A stretch of 64,000 nt of DNA from Arsenicibacter rosenii (GTDB lineage: Bacteria; Bacteroidota; Bacteroidia; Cytophagales; Spirosomataceae), in NCBI RefSeq assembly GCF_001870735.1, contig NZ_MORL01000020.1, positions 1 to 64,000 on the forward strand, given 5' to 3'. Below are positions 36,020-45,351 of the stretch, piece by piece. A program made the position numbers and the translations under genes. Position 1 is the stretch's first letter; every line of letters starts with the position of its first letter. A model generated the notes under the pieces. It saw nothing but the letters and a program-made list of their open reading frames with translations, had not been told where the DNA came from and made no database searches.

Positions 36020-37522
36020 ATGAAGCGTCACTTTTTAGCCTTTGCCCTCTTTGTTTTTGCGTTGAGTGCCCATGCTCAGCAAAAGCCCAATATCGTCATC
36101 ATCTATGCCGATGACCTTGGCTACGGCGATGTCAGCTGTTATGGGGCCACCAAAATCAAAACGCCGAATATCGACCGTGTTGCGGCCGAAGGGTTACGGT
36201 ACAGCAATGCCCATGCAACGGCAGCCACCTGTACACCATCCCGTTTTTCGATGCTGACCGGCCGGTATGCCTGGCGGAAGGCAGGTACCGGTATTGCCCC
36301 CGGCGATGCGGCCCTGCTGATCCCGACGGATAAGGTTACGTTGCCGGGTGTTTTACAGCGGGCGGGTTACCAGACAGGCGTGGTCGGCAAGTGGCACCTG
36401 GGCCTGGGCCCGCAGGGTGGCCCGGACTGGAACCACGACATCAAGCCGGGACCGCTGGAGATCGGGTTCAACTATTCGTTCCTGATTCCGGCAACGGGCG
36501 ACCGTGTTCCCTGCGTGTATGTCGAAAATCACCGTGTCGTCAACCTCGACCCGGCCGATCCGATTCAGGTCAGTTACGGAAAGCCCATCGGCAATGAGCC
36601 AACAGGCAAAGACCACCCTGAGTTGCTGAAAATGAAGTTCTCCCACGGTCATGACCAGACGATTGTGAACGGTGTGAGCCGGATTGGCTACATGACCGGC
36701 GGCAAAACAGCCCGCTGGGTAGATGAGGAGATGGCAGACCTGATTACAGGAAAAGCAAATGCATTTATCGAAACCCATAAAAAGGGCCCGTTTTTCCTTT
36801 ATTTCTCGACGCAGGACATTCATGTGCCCCGGATGCCGCACTCACGGTTTGTCGGTAAGAGTGGCATGGGACCGCGCGGCGACGCTATTCTGCAACTCGA
36901 CTGGTGTGTCGGTGAGCTGATGAAAACACTGGACCGGCTTGGCCTGAAGCAAAATACACTGGTCATCATCAGCAGCGACAACGGGCCGGTAGTCGACGAC
37001 GGCTATCAGGACGAGGCCGTAACAAAGCTCGGCGGCCATACCCCGGCGGGGCCGTTGCGGGGCGGCAAATACAGTGCGTTTGACGCCGGTACGCGGGTGC
37101 CGTTTATTGTCCGCTGGCCGGGTAAGGTAAAAACAGGCCGCTCGGATGCATTGCTGAGTCAGATTGATTTACTGCATTCGTTTGCCGCCCTGACCGGTCA
37201 GAAGCTGGCCCCGCAGGAAGCTCCTGACAGCTTCAATAGTCTGGATGCGCTTCTTGGGAAAGATCAGACCGGCCGTGCCTTTGTGGTTGAGCAAGCCCTT
37301 AATAATACGCTCTCGGTTCTGAAAGGCAACTGGAAGTATATCGAACCAGGCAACGGACCTGCTTATCAGAAGTTGACCAATACAGAACTGGGTAACCTGC
37401 CTAAACCACAGTTGTATGACCTGAAAGCCGATATCGGCGAACGAACCAACGTGGCCGATAAGCATCCGGAAATCGTTGCAGAACTGACCACGCTGCTTCA
37501 GTCGGTGCGGGACAAGAACTAG
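36020..37522 (+). CDS. Family S1 sulfatase (periplasmic)
   Basis: A 500-residue protein with a type I signal peptide (cleavage near SAHAQ-QKP). The metal ligands ADDLGYGD (about 30-37) and the sulfatase signature CTPSR (Cys71, which an anaerobic or formylglycine-generating maturase converts to formylglycine) are present, followed by VVGKWHLGLG and SSDNGP. It removes sulfate esters from a carbohydrate or aryl substrate in the periplasm. It ends the FecR-SusC-SusD run (24 bp after susD) and is followed by a terminator. No maturase gene is in the window. It is the only degradative enzyme in the core locus. Confidence 0.9.
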   Translation: MKRHFLAFALFVFALSAHAQQKPNIVIIYADDLGYGDVSCYGATKIKTPNIDRVAAEGLRYSNAHATAATCTPSRFSMLTGRYAWRKAGTGIAPGDAALLIPTDKVTLPGVLQRAGYQTGVVGKWHLGLGPQGGPDWNHDIKPGPLEIGFNYSFLIPATGDRVPCVYVENHRVVNLDPADPIQVSYGKPIGNEPTGKDHPELLKMKFSHGHDQTIVNGVSRIGYMTGGKTARWVDEEMADLITGKANAFIETHKKGPFFLYFSTQDIHVPRMPHSRFVGKSGMGPRGDAILQLDWCVGELMKTLDRLGLKQNTLVIISSDNGPVVDDGYQDEAVTKLGGHTPAGPLRGGKYSAFDAGTRVPFIVRWPGKVKTGRSDALLSQIDLLHSFAALTGQKLAPQEAPDSFNSLDALLGKDQTGRAFVVEQALNNTLSVLKGNWKYIEPGNGPAYQKLTNTELGNLPKPQLYDLKADIGERTNVADKHPEIVAELTTLLQSVRDKN

Positions 37523-37545
37523 CTTACCGGTACAGACCGGATATA

Positions 37546-37577
37546 CTGCTTCAGGCTGCTTGCCTGAAGCAGCTTTT
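37546..37577 (+). terminator. Intrinsic terminator after the sulfatase gene
   Basis: An 11-bp perfect stem (37546-37556 with 37562-37572) with a 5-nt loop is followed by CTTTT. It separates the sigma-factor gene from the FecR-SusC-SusD-sulfatase unit. Confidence 0.85.
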
Positions 37578-37633
37578 GCATATATAGGCTTTGCCGGAAA
37601 GAGCACTATTGATCAGGATTACCTTTTTTACGT

Positions 37634-38344
37634 ATGCCATTCGCACGTCAAACGAAGATGACAGCACGTTTAACTGACACTCACCCGAATGATCCGGTGC
37701 CGGTGCCGCCCGTGCAGACGGGCTATGCCCCGGAACCGGTGAACAACAACCCGACCACCGCCGGCCAGGCCGATGCCTTGCTTTGGAAAGACCTGCAGGC
37801 TGGTTCAGAAAAGGCGTATGCATTGCTGTACCGGCGCTATTTCGGCCTGCTGTACCACTATGGCCTGCACCTAAACAACGACGAAGATGTTGTCAAAGAC
37901 TGTATTCAGGACCTGTTTCTCTACCTTTGGAACCACCGCGAAACGCTGACCGACGTTACGTTCGTAAAACCTTATCTGGTCCGGGCGCTCAAAGGCCGGT
38001 TGCTCAACGCCTTCTCAAAAAATGCGCGGTTCGATCTTATGGAGGATGAGGAAACGGTAAGCGGGCTGGAAATCACGCACTCAGCCGAACAGGAGCTGAT
38101 CGATCTACAGATTTCACAGGAGCAGCAGGACGCCATTGTCCGCGCCCTCGACAAACTAACCGGCCGCCAGAAGGAAGCCGTCCTGCTTAAGTTTTACAGC
38201 AACCGCCGGAACGAAGAGATTGCGGCCGAAATGGCGATTTCGCTGGATGCGGTCTATAACCTTATTTATCAGGCCATTGGACGCCTGCGCAATAATGTGG
38301 AGAAAGTATATGGCCTCTTGCTGATCCTCTGGAATATGCTTTGA
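37634..38344 (+). CDS. ECF RNA polymerase sigma factor
   Basis: A 236-residue protein with about 40 extra proline-rich N-terminal residues; a second ATG at 37658 is possible. Region 2 is DEDVVKDCIQDLFLYLWNHRE (about 94-114) and region 4 has LTGRQKEAVLLKFYSNRRNEEIAAEMAISLDAVYNLIYQAIGRL. Length and motifs fit the Bacteroidota ECF group that works with FecR/SusC pairs. Being the only ECF gene here, it is the likely partner of the FecR at 29755, though it sits at the distal end of the locus and has its own transcription unit after a terminator. The C-terminus is hydrophobic (YGLLLILWNML), which is somewhat unusual. Confidence 0.85.
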   Translation: MPFARQTKMTARLTDTHPNDPVPVPPVQTGYAPEPVNNNPTTAGQADALLWKDLQAGSEKAYALLYRRYFGLLYHYGLHLNNDEDVVKDCIQDLFLYLWNHRETLTDVTFVKPYLVRALKGRLLNAFSKNARFDLMEDEETVSGLEITHSAEQELIDLQISQEQQDAIVRALDKLTGRQKEAVLLKFYSNRRNEEIAAEMAISLDAVYNLIYQAIGRLRNNVEKVYGLLLILWNML

Positions 38345-38403
38345 TGAGGCCATCAAAAACAGAACCGGACCTCCCTGAAGAAGCCCGGCACTGTGTACAT
38401 ACG

Positions 38404-39225
38404 TTAGAATTTCAGCGCAACCCCTACGCCCTGCATACCGGGGGTAATGTGTAAGGATGTTGCCTGCTTACTGTTGTATCGGTTAGCTGCCCGACGAAAA
38501 CTTACTGCCGCACGATGATTTAACCAGAGCGATGTGAGGCCAAGCAATACGCCGCTACCCACCAGGGCCGCACCCGCCTGCCGATCCATAAACCGGTCTC
38601 TCCCGTGTCCGTCTCTGCCCGCAGGGTCATTTGCCGGTTGGGTTTGCCGGTCAGGCCTGCCCATCATTCCCCGGTTGTCCCAATGCCCGGCCAGGGCCGA
38701 GCCTACCCCCGCACCGATCAGAACTGCCGACGAAATACCTGTTGCCAGTGACCAGTTGCGTAATACACGGCCACGGTTAAACGACTGCCATGCTGCTGAC
38801 TGCATCTGCATCAGCGACGCGGTCTCCTGCATCGATACCCGCTGCCCGGCTCCTGATTCAAAATGCCGGTTAAACCAGCGGCTTCTGTACCGCAACTGAT
38901 CGATATCGCGCATGCCGGGTGCCGGCATCGGCCGGTTCCCGCGCATCTCCTCCGGACGCCGCGCCGGGCGGGGCCTGTCATTCCGGGGACCGTTGCCGCC
39001 GAATACATCTTTGGTACCATTGGCGTACTTAATCAGAAACACGTCACTTAACGGAGCCGTATACACGGGGCCATCCGGATTAGAGGACTTCTTGTATTTC
39101 AGTTCCTGCTGACCGACTTCGAGTACTTTTGCCGGAATCTCGTCTCCGTTGCGCAGGATGATATTGTCCTGTGCGTATGCCGCCGATGCCGACAGCAGTG
39201 CTGCTAAAAAAATAAATACCCGCAT
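38404..39225 (-). CDS. Exported protein of unknown function with N-terminal conserved repeat
   Basis: A 273-residue protein with a type I signal peptide (SAAYAQ-DN). Residues 20-75 match a short module common in Bacteroidota exported proteins: a DGDEIPAKVLEVG-like strand, an ELKYKK turn with SNPDGP, and IKYANGTKDVF. A long R-, G-, N- and P-rich linker follows (80-150), then two hydrophobic helices near 160-180 and 220-240. The function is unknown. It is convergent with the ECF gene (59-bp gap). Confidence 0.65.
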   Translation of the reverse strand: MRVFIFLAALLSASAAYAQDNIILRNGDEIPAKVLEVGQQELKYKKSSNPDGPVYTAPLSDVFLIKYANGTKDVFGGNGPRNDRPRPARRPEEMRGNRPMPAPGMRDIDQLRYRSRWFNRHFESGAGQRVSMQETASLMQMQSAAWQSFNRGRVLRNWSLATGISSAVLIGAGVGSALAGHWDNRGMMGRPDRQTQPANDPAGRDGHGRDRFMDRQAGAALVGSGVLLGLTSLWLNHRAAVSFRRAANRYNSKQATSLHITPGMQGVGVALKF

Positions 39226-39319
39226 GGTTATTGGTTGTTGTTATGCCTTACAAAAACACATACGGAACTTCATCATATAAACGCTGCCTGAGCCTGAATA
39301 ATAATCTGCAACTCAGTAC

Positions 39320-40645
39320 TTACGGATTGGCAAAACCCGCTTCGCCCACCAGCGTCAGCAGCGCCAGCTGAATGGCCTTGTAGCTTTGATCGTCGTAGAA
39401 CCACTCATTCAGGGCGTGGGCATTGCCGGCCTTACCACCCCGACCTAGTGTGACGGCCGGAACTCCCTTCGAAATCGGAATGTTGGCGTTGGTCGATCCG
39501 CGCGATACGGCCGGCGAGGCGCCAAAATAAGCCGTTGCCGCCATCGCCCGCTGAATCAGCGGCAGGTTGTCCGGCAATTCGCCCGAGGGCCGGTCGCCGA
39601 TTTTCTTAATATCTACCGTCAGCGCCGGACCCATGCGCTTCATGGCGTTGTGCTCCTGCAAGGCCTGCTGTACCGACGCTTTCAGAATAGCATCGACCTG
39701 TTCAAGGTTTTCCGGAATTTCGGACCGCATGTCTACTTCCATCCACGACTCAAACGCAATGGAGTTGACCGACGTTCCGCCGCCGATCCGGCCTACGTTG
39801 TAGCTTGTGCGGGCCCCGGTGCGGGTATATTTATCGGCCGCTTTTGAAAAATAGTGAATCGCCGAACCCAGCGCATGCTGCGGATTGGCCAGACCGAAAG
39901 CGCCCCACGAATGGCCGCCCGGTCCTTTGAACGTAATCCGGTAGCGGTAAGAACCAAGACCCATTGTACTGACACGGCCAATATCGCCGCCGTCGATTGA
40001 AATCCAGGAGTCGATGCGGGGACCTTCAGGGCTGAAGAGCTGTTTTACCCCGCGCAGATCGCCCAGCCCCTCTTCGCCTACCGAACCGATAAACAGCACA
40101 TCCGACTGGGTTTCAATACCGGCCGCTTCCATCGCCCGCAGAACCGACACAACCATGACCAGCCCGCGCGTATCGTCGCCGACCCCGGGCGCATAGAGCG
40201 TATCACCTTTGGTTTTTACTTTTACGTTGGTTTCAATCGGAAAAACCGTATCGAGGTGGCCGTCCAGAACAACCACACGGCCGCGCTTTTTACCTTTCCG
40301 CAGTGCAATGACGTTGCCCACCTTATCGGTCCAGACCGAATCGGCACCGGCTTCCTGTAGCATCGCTGCATACCGGATTCCCCGTTTTTCTTCCATAAAC
40401 GGCGGGGCCGGAATCTCGGTGAGCATGATCAGTTCGTCGCGGTTGCGGGCATTCTGATCCAGGATCGATTTGAACGCCGCCTGCACTTTTTTGTTTTTTG
40501 CCAGCCCGTCGATCTCTTTCGTATACGACGCCTCGACAGTACCCTTCCGGCCCCCTTCGTCTTCCTGCGCGAGCGCGGGGGTAAAGAGTTGGGTCAGACA
40601 CAGCGACACGAGGCCGATGGCAATGGTTAGTTTGTTGTGTTTCAT
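39320..40645 (-). CDS. Secreted M20-family zinc peptidase
   Basis: A 441-residue protein with a signal peptide (LAQEDE). The di-zinc core of M20/M25/M40 is present: VVVLDGHLDTVF (His and Asp), GVGDDTRGL (bridging Asp), and GSVGEEGLGD (catalytic base Glu and ligand Glu). A dimerisation insert runs from about 220 to 340. It hydrolyses peptides or N-acyl amino acids in the periplasm; similarity to peptidase T and carboxypeptidase forms cannot be refined from sequence alone. It stands alone with its own upstream region. Confidence 0.88.
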   Translation of the reverse strand: MKHNKLTIAIGLVSLCLTQLFTPALAQEDEGGRKGTVEASYTKEIDGLAKNKKVQAAFKSILDQNARNRDELIMLTEIPAPPFMEEKRGIRYAAMLQEAGADSVWTDKVGNVIALRKGKKRGRVVVLDGHLDTVFPIETNVKVKTKGDTLYAPGVGDDTRGLVMVVSVLRAMEAAGIETQSDVLFIGSVGEEGLGDLRGVKQLFSPEGPRIDSWISIDGGDIGRVSTMGLGSYRYRITFKGPGGHSWGAFGLANPQHALGSAIHYFSKAADKYTRTGARTSYNVGRIGGGTSVNSIAFESWMEVDMRSEIPENLEQVDAILKASVQQALQEHNAMKRMGPALTVDIKKIGDRPSGELPDNLPLIQRAMAATAYFGASPAVSRGSTNANIPISKGVPAVTLGRGGKAGNAHALNEWFYDDQSYKAIQLALLTLVGEAGFANP

Positions 40646-40727
40646 TCGTGAGGTCTTGTATGAACAGTTTCACTAAAAAACGGCCGAAACACGACAAAGG
40701 CAAGGAACGGGCGGGGGAATCTGCCGC

Positions 40728-43700
40728 TTATGCCGCAATCGCTTCCCTGACCGATGCAATTTCCCCATTGATGGCCGACACCAGACCGGCAACGACATCG
40801 GCATCATGGTTTTCGAGGTATTCCAGCTTGCGGGCCAGGTCGGCAAGCGGCCTCATACCGGCCGTGATGGCCATACCATACAGCTTATGCCCTTCGCTGC
40901 GGATCGCCTCCAGACTCCCGGTCAACAGGCCGGGGAGCCGGTTGGTCTGCACATCGTCCAGCTCTTCAACTGCAGCCTGAATAAAGGCGGCGGTCAGGTC
41001 AGGGTCACCGCCTGCCATCCGCTCCATTACCGAACGATCAAAAGAGGCCCGGGCGGCCGGAGGAGCCGGTTCAGCGGGTTTATGGTGACTCCATTCACCA
41101 AACAGCTTCACGAGCGACTCTTCAACTATCGGCTTGGCCAGGAAATCGTCCATCCCGGCATCCAGACACTTCTGCTTTTCTTCCAGCGTACTGCTCGCCG
41201 TCAGCGCAATGATCGGCACGCGGGTTTGTTGTTCCAGGACCCGGATACGCCGCGTCGCATCTATTCCGTTCATGACCGGCATCTGCACGTCCATCAGGAT
41301 GATGTCCGGCTGTTGTTCCTTCCAGAGAATCAGCGCTTCTGCCCCGTCGGCAGCGGTCAATACCGTGGCATCAGGCAGAATCCGGGCCAGAATCGACTGG
41401 ACCAGCAACTGATTGATGCGGTTATCTTCTACCACCAGTACTTTCCCGATCTGACCTGCCTGCGGTCTCCCGGCACCGAGATATCCGGGTATTGCAGAAC
41501 CGGATACGCCCGACGCCGGCAGACCGGTCCCGGGCGTATTCCCCGTTTCTTTGCCGCCTTTTTTCAACCGGCTCAGCACATAATACAGGTCCTGCATTTT
41601 GATTGGCTTTACCAACCGGTGCTGAACAGAAAGCCGCTGACTCCCTTTCTGAATCGTTTCATCATTGGCCGAACTATGCAGCAATATAATGGGCAGTCCG
41701 TCAACGGTATCGTTAAAATGGGCCTGTATCTTTTCGATTGTTTCGAGCCCATTCATAAACGGCATGTTGTAATCCATCAGGATGGCGTCAAACCGTTTGT
41801 TAGTATCGAGAATTTTCAGCGCATCGAATCCATTACTGGCTTCTTCGACCATAATCTGCCGGATCAGCAGCATTTCGCGGAGAATAATCCGGTTGTTTTC
41901 ATTATCGTCTACGATCAGTACCTGCTTCAGCGTATTGTTGGTATCCCAGACAACGGGATCGCCGTTTTCGGCCTGTAACCAGACATCAAAAAAGAACCGG
42001 CTTCCTTTTTCCGGATGGCTTTCCAGCTGCAAACCGCTTCCCATTAAGCCGAGCAGCTTGTTCGAAATAGTCAGGCCAAGGCCCGTACCGCCGTATTTTT
42101 TGGTGATCGATACATCTTCCTGCGAAAAGGCATCAAAGATTTTTGCCTGCATCGCCGGTTTAATGCCGATACCGGTATCGCGAACCTCAAACCGGAACAA
42201 TCCCTGACCATCGCGAAAATCGGTAACGGTTATTTTAAGTTCGATCTCGCCGCTTTCGGTAAACTTCACCGCATTACCCAACAGGTTGACCAGGACCTGT
42301 TTCAGGCGTACAGGATCGATGTAAACAAAGCGGGGCAGGTTCGGTTGCAGGTTCAGCAGCATTTCCAGCCCTTTGTTCTGCACCTGATAGGTGATAATAT
42401 CGGCCGCCTGACTGCTGATTTCGTAAATATCCGACCGCGACTCGTCGAGTTCCAGCTTGCCGGACTCAATTTTTGAGAAGTCGAGAATGTCATTAATAAT
42501 CCCGAGGAGCGTATTGGCCGACTGGTTGACAATCGACAGGTATTGCCGCTGGGTTACGTTCAGATCCGTTTTCAGGAGCAGGTCCGAAAAGCCGATGACA
42601 CCGTTCAGCGGTGTCCGGATTTCATGGCTCATATTGGCCAGGAACTCCGATTTGGCTTTACTGGCATTTTCGGCCAGTAGCTTGGCGCGTTTGAGTTCTT
42701 CGCGCTGCGCACAGAGTTCGGTAATATCCTGCGTAAACATCATGATCCCCCCGATTTCTCCGTTGTAATCGTACCATGGCCTTACCTCCCAGCGTAAATG
42801 CTGATTGTGGTCCCAGCCGGGTGGTTGCCAGATGTCTTCCTCGCATTTTTCAACGGCTCCCGCCAGACAGCGCTGGTGAATGGCTTTCCAGTCGTCGGTG
42901 ATATTCGGGAAAATCTCATAATGAGAACGGCCGATAATGTCCTGCGTAACTTTATATTCCTCCAGCCACTGCTTGCTGACGGCCAGATACCGGATCTCTT
43001 TATCGAGCATGGCAACGGCTGCGGGTGCGTGTTCAACAAAGGCCGACAACCGCATTTTCTCCCGTATAAGCAGCTGTTCTGCCTGCTTTAACTGGTTGAT
43101 ATTCTGAACCGCTCCGAAAAGACGAACACATTTACCGTCCTTAAATTCGGGGTTGCCAAAGGCGCGGACCCAAACCGTGTTGCCTTTCGCTGTTTCTATC
43201 TGAAGCTCTACATCGTAGCTGATGCCTTCGGTAATGGCACGGTACGACAAAGCCGTAATGCGCTCGAAATCATCTCCTTTAAAGAAAGCCACCGCCGATT
43301 CATACGTCGGCACATAATCATCATCGACTTCATGAATCTCACGCGTTACCGCCGACCAGTGAATCTGATTCCGCACCAGATCAATTTCCCAGGCCCCGAC
43401 TTTAGCGATCTTATTTGTCTGCGTCAGCATCTCCGACGTTCGCTGCAGGCGGAGTTCCAGCCGGTGACGTTCGGTAATATCGATGGCATTTCCGATCACA
43501 TAAGGCGGTTGGTCTTCATCCGGTTCGATGATGTTGTTAAAGTACCAGATATGGGTTTTCCCGTTCCGGTGTTTGGTGTGCATCAGACCACTTGCCTGCC
43601 CGTTTTGCTTAATCTGAGCCAGATACCCGCTTATCTGCCCATGCAGGTTTGGCGGAACAATATTGAACAGGCTCATTCCGGTGAGTTCACCGGATGTATA

Positions 43701-44645
43701 GCCCAGCGACTGCGCCCCGGCTTCGTTCACCTCCAGAAAGTTGCCGTTCAGATCGTGGATACACATAAAGCCCTGCGAATTTTCAAAAAACGTCCGGAAT
43801 TTATGCTCTGAATATTTCAGCGCTTTTTCTTTCTGCTTGATGCTCGTTATGTCGCGGCCAATCGCGTAGAGTAAACCTGTTGTCGGGTCAGGAGCCACTA
43901 CCCATTGCAGGTATCGGTATGTTCCGTCGCTGCTCCGCAACCGGTGCTCAAAGTTGATGGTCTGTTCGCCCTGAGCCAGTTTATTGATTTCATGCTGAGT
44001 GGACAACAGGTCGTCGGGATGTACCAGATCAAAAAACGAGGTATTCAGCAGAACGTCATTGCTCCAGCCCAGCACCCGCTCAAATGCGGGGTTCAGTTCT
44101 TTGAAAAAACCGTCTGTGCCCGCCACACAAAGCAGGTCATTGGAATAGGCAAACAGTTTCCGGAACTGTTCGAGCTCCTGTTTCTCTGAGCATTTAATAA
44201 TTAATTCTGCGGCAAGCCCGGCCAGCTGCATTAAGGCATCCTGCTGATGGCCGGTAAGTTGGCCTGGTTCATAGCCCAGCACACAAAGACAACCGATATG
44301 TATACCTGCCGAATTGGCCAGCGGAGCACCGGCGTAAAACCGGAAGTGTGGCGCGCCCTGCACAACAGGCAACTGCTGAAACCGGCTATCGAGCAAGGTA
44401 TCCTGCACCTCCAGAAAATCGTTAAGCGCAACCGTTTGCCGGCAAAAGGAGCATTCGTCTACCGACAGCGCTTCTGTCAAGCCATGCACCGACCGTATCA
44501 CCTGACGATCTCCGTCCAGTAAAATAATATAGGCAACTGGCAGCTGGCAAACAGTTGCCGCCAGGGCCGTCAACTGCCGGAATTCTTTTTCGGAAAGCGA
44601 ATTCAGCGTATAGTATCGTTTCTGTGGATCCCGGTTTGTATGCAT
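40728..44645 (-). CDS. Multi-PAS hybrid histidine kinase (GAF-PASx4-HisKA-HATPase-REC-REC-Hpt)
   Basis: A 1305-residue soluble-looking sensor kinase. In order: GAF domain (about 15-160, with CSFCRQTV), four PAS domains (about 165-290, 290-410, 415-540, 540-660), HisKA with FLANMSHEIRTPLNG (phospho-His near 675), HATPase_c with GGTGLGLTIS, two receiver domains (phospho-acceptor in ILMDYNMPFMNG and in ILMDVQMPVMNG) and a C-terminal Hpt domain with EGHKLYGMA. No membrane segment or DNA-binding domain is visible, so it senses a cytoplasmic signal and relays phosphate through REC and Hpt to another regulator. It is divergent from the frameshifted small gene. All catalytic residues look intact. Confidence 0.9.
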   Translation of the reverse strand: MHTNRDPQKRYYTLNSLSEKEFRQLTALAATVCQLPVAYIILLDGDRQVIRSVHGLTEALSVDECSFCRQTVALNDFLEVQDTLLDSRFQQLPVVQGAPHFRFYAGAPLANSAGIHIGCLCVLGYEPGQLTGHQQDALMQLAGLAAELIIKCSEKQELEQFRKLFAYSNDLLCVAGTDGFFKELNPAFERVLGWSNDVLLNTSFFDLVHPDDLLSTQHEINKLAQGEQTINFEHRLRSSDGTYRYLQWVVAPDPTTGLLYAIGRDITSIKQKEKALKYSEHKFRTFFENSQGFMCIHDLNGNFLEVNEAGAQSLGYTSGELTGMSLFNIVPPNLHGQISGYLAQIKQNGQASGLMHTKHRNGKTHIWYFNNIIEPDEDQPPYVIGNAIDITERHRLELRLQRTSEMLTQTNKIAKVGAWEIDLVRNQIHWSAVTREIHEVDDDYVPTYESAVAFFKGDDFERITALSYRAITEGISYDVELQIETAKGNTVWVRAFGNPEFKDGKCVRLFGAVQNINQLKQAEQLLIREKMRLSAFVEHAPAAVAMLDKEIRYLAVSKQWLEEYKVTQDIIGRSHYEIFPNITDDWKAIHQRCLAGAVEKCEEDIWQPPGWDHNQHLRWEVRPWYDYNGEIGGIMMFTQDITELCAQREELKRAKLLAENASKAKSEFLANMSHEIRTPLNGVIGFSDLLLKTDLNVTQRQYLSIVNQSANTLLGIINDILDFSKIESGKLELDESRSDIYEISSQAADIITYQVQNKGLEMLLNLQPNLPRFVYIDPVRLKQVLVNLLGNAVKFTESGEIELKITVTDFRDGQGLFRFEVRDTGIGIKPAMQAKIFDAFSQEDVSITKKYGGTGLGLTISNKLLGLMGSGLQLESHPEKGSRFFFDVWLQAENGDPVVWDTNNTLKQVLIVDDNENNRIILREMLLIRQIMVEEASNGFDALKILDTNKRFDAILMDYNMPFMNGLETIEKIQAHFNDTVDGLPIILLHSSANDETIQKGSQRLSVQHRLVKPIKMQDLYYVLSRLKKGGKETGNTPGTGLPASGVSGSAIPGYLGAGRPQAGQIGKVLVVEDNRINQLLVQSILARILPDATVLTAADGAEALILWKEQQPDIILMDVQMPVMNGIDATRRIRVLEQQTRVPIIALTASSTLEEKQKCLDAGMDDFLAKPIVEESLVKLFGEWSHHKPAEPAPPAARASFDRSVMERMAGGDPDLTAAFIQAAVEELDDVQTNRLPGLLTGSLEAIRSEGHKLYGMAITAGMRPLADLARKLEYLENHDADVVAGLVSAINGEIASVREAIAA

Positions 44646-44828
44646 AACGTTATTGCTCTATTCACCCCAAAATGTGATATAACAAAGTTCTATAAAAGTA
44701 TATTAAATTTTCATTTGTTCAAGCAGCAGTTTACTTACCCAAAGGAGTATAGACCTTTTTTAATGCTTTAGTATTCTGTTTTTAGATTTATTTTGCTCCT
44801 GAAAGGTTATCTCGGGAGCGGAAATGCT

Positions 44829-44850
44829 CCCCGGGAGAGTTTAAGCAAAA
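44829..44850 (+). repeat. Copy A of a direct repeat flanking a small gene
   Basis: Sequence CCCCGGGAGAGTTTAAGCAAAA lies just before the ATG at 44856 and follows a GC-rich hairpin arm (CTCGGGAGC, from about 44811). A near-identical element lies after the same gene at 45316-45336. Confidence 0.6.
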
Positions 44851-44855
44851 AAACA

Positions 44856-45286
44856 ATGCCGGAAACCAATCCGTTACCCACACTTGAATTACACCCTGGC
44901 CGGGAGCTGGTTTTACTTGATTTCGACATGGAGAATGGTACTGTCCTGACAGTGAATGAGGCTTTAGGGCCTTACTCCAGCGACCTGACGTTTACATACA
45001 GTACTATACGGGACCCGTTACAGGAGTTCCGGGATCGGCTGGAAACGGTCTGTGGGGTCGGCTGCTACGGGGTTGGTGCCTTTGATTTCACGCCGGCAGC
45101 CATCGTTGACGTGATCATGCATCTTGTACCCCAACACTTGTCAAACAATTGGAGCGGATTAACGAGCAGGTACTAGCCAGTGATGCTGATATCATTTGCT
45201 ACAATCGCTTAAACTGGCTATTTGCACGGGCCACGTTTCTGGAACTGCTGGATTATCTTCTTACAGACGTGAAACAATGGGTGTAG
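44856..45286 (+). pseudogene. Small gene of unknown function with a frameshift
   Basis: From the ATG at 44856 the frame encodes 106 residues and stops at 45176. A second frame (positions congruent to 45131, that is -1) continues from about 45128 with PTLVKQLERINEQV, LASDADIICYNRLNW, LFARATFLELLDYLL and TDVKQWV to a TAG at 45284-45286. Both parts have protein-like composition and together would give about 143 residues, so one base seems to be lost near the CCCC run at 45129-45132. This may be a real mutation, a sequencing error or, less likely, programmed frameshifting. I recognise no family. It is flanked by the direct repeats at 44829 and 45316, and is divergent from the large hybrid kinase. 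Confidence 0.6.
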
Positions 45287-45315
45287 GCGACATAATACCC
45301 CCCCGAGGGCAAAAC

Positions 45316-45336
45316 CCCCGGGGAGTTTAAGCAAAA
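45316..45336 (+). repeat. Copy B of the direct repeat flanking a small gene
   Basis: CCCCGGGGAGTTTAAGCAAAA matches copy A apart from a short difference in the middle, and likewise follows a GC-rich partial hairpin (about 45301-45323). Confidence 0.6.
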
Positions 45337-45351
45337 GGATGAGTAAAATTC

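Noticed and set aside
40806-41978. Long plus-strand frame (390 codons) opposite the hybrid kinase
   Set aside because: It lies entirely antisense to a gene with all kinase and receiver motifs; such mirror frames are common in GC-rich genes and the peptide has no protein-like features.
44829-45336. Integron cassette with attC-like ends
   Set aside because: The flanking elements lack the RYYYAAC/GTTRRRY core sites and no integron integrase is in the window.
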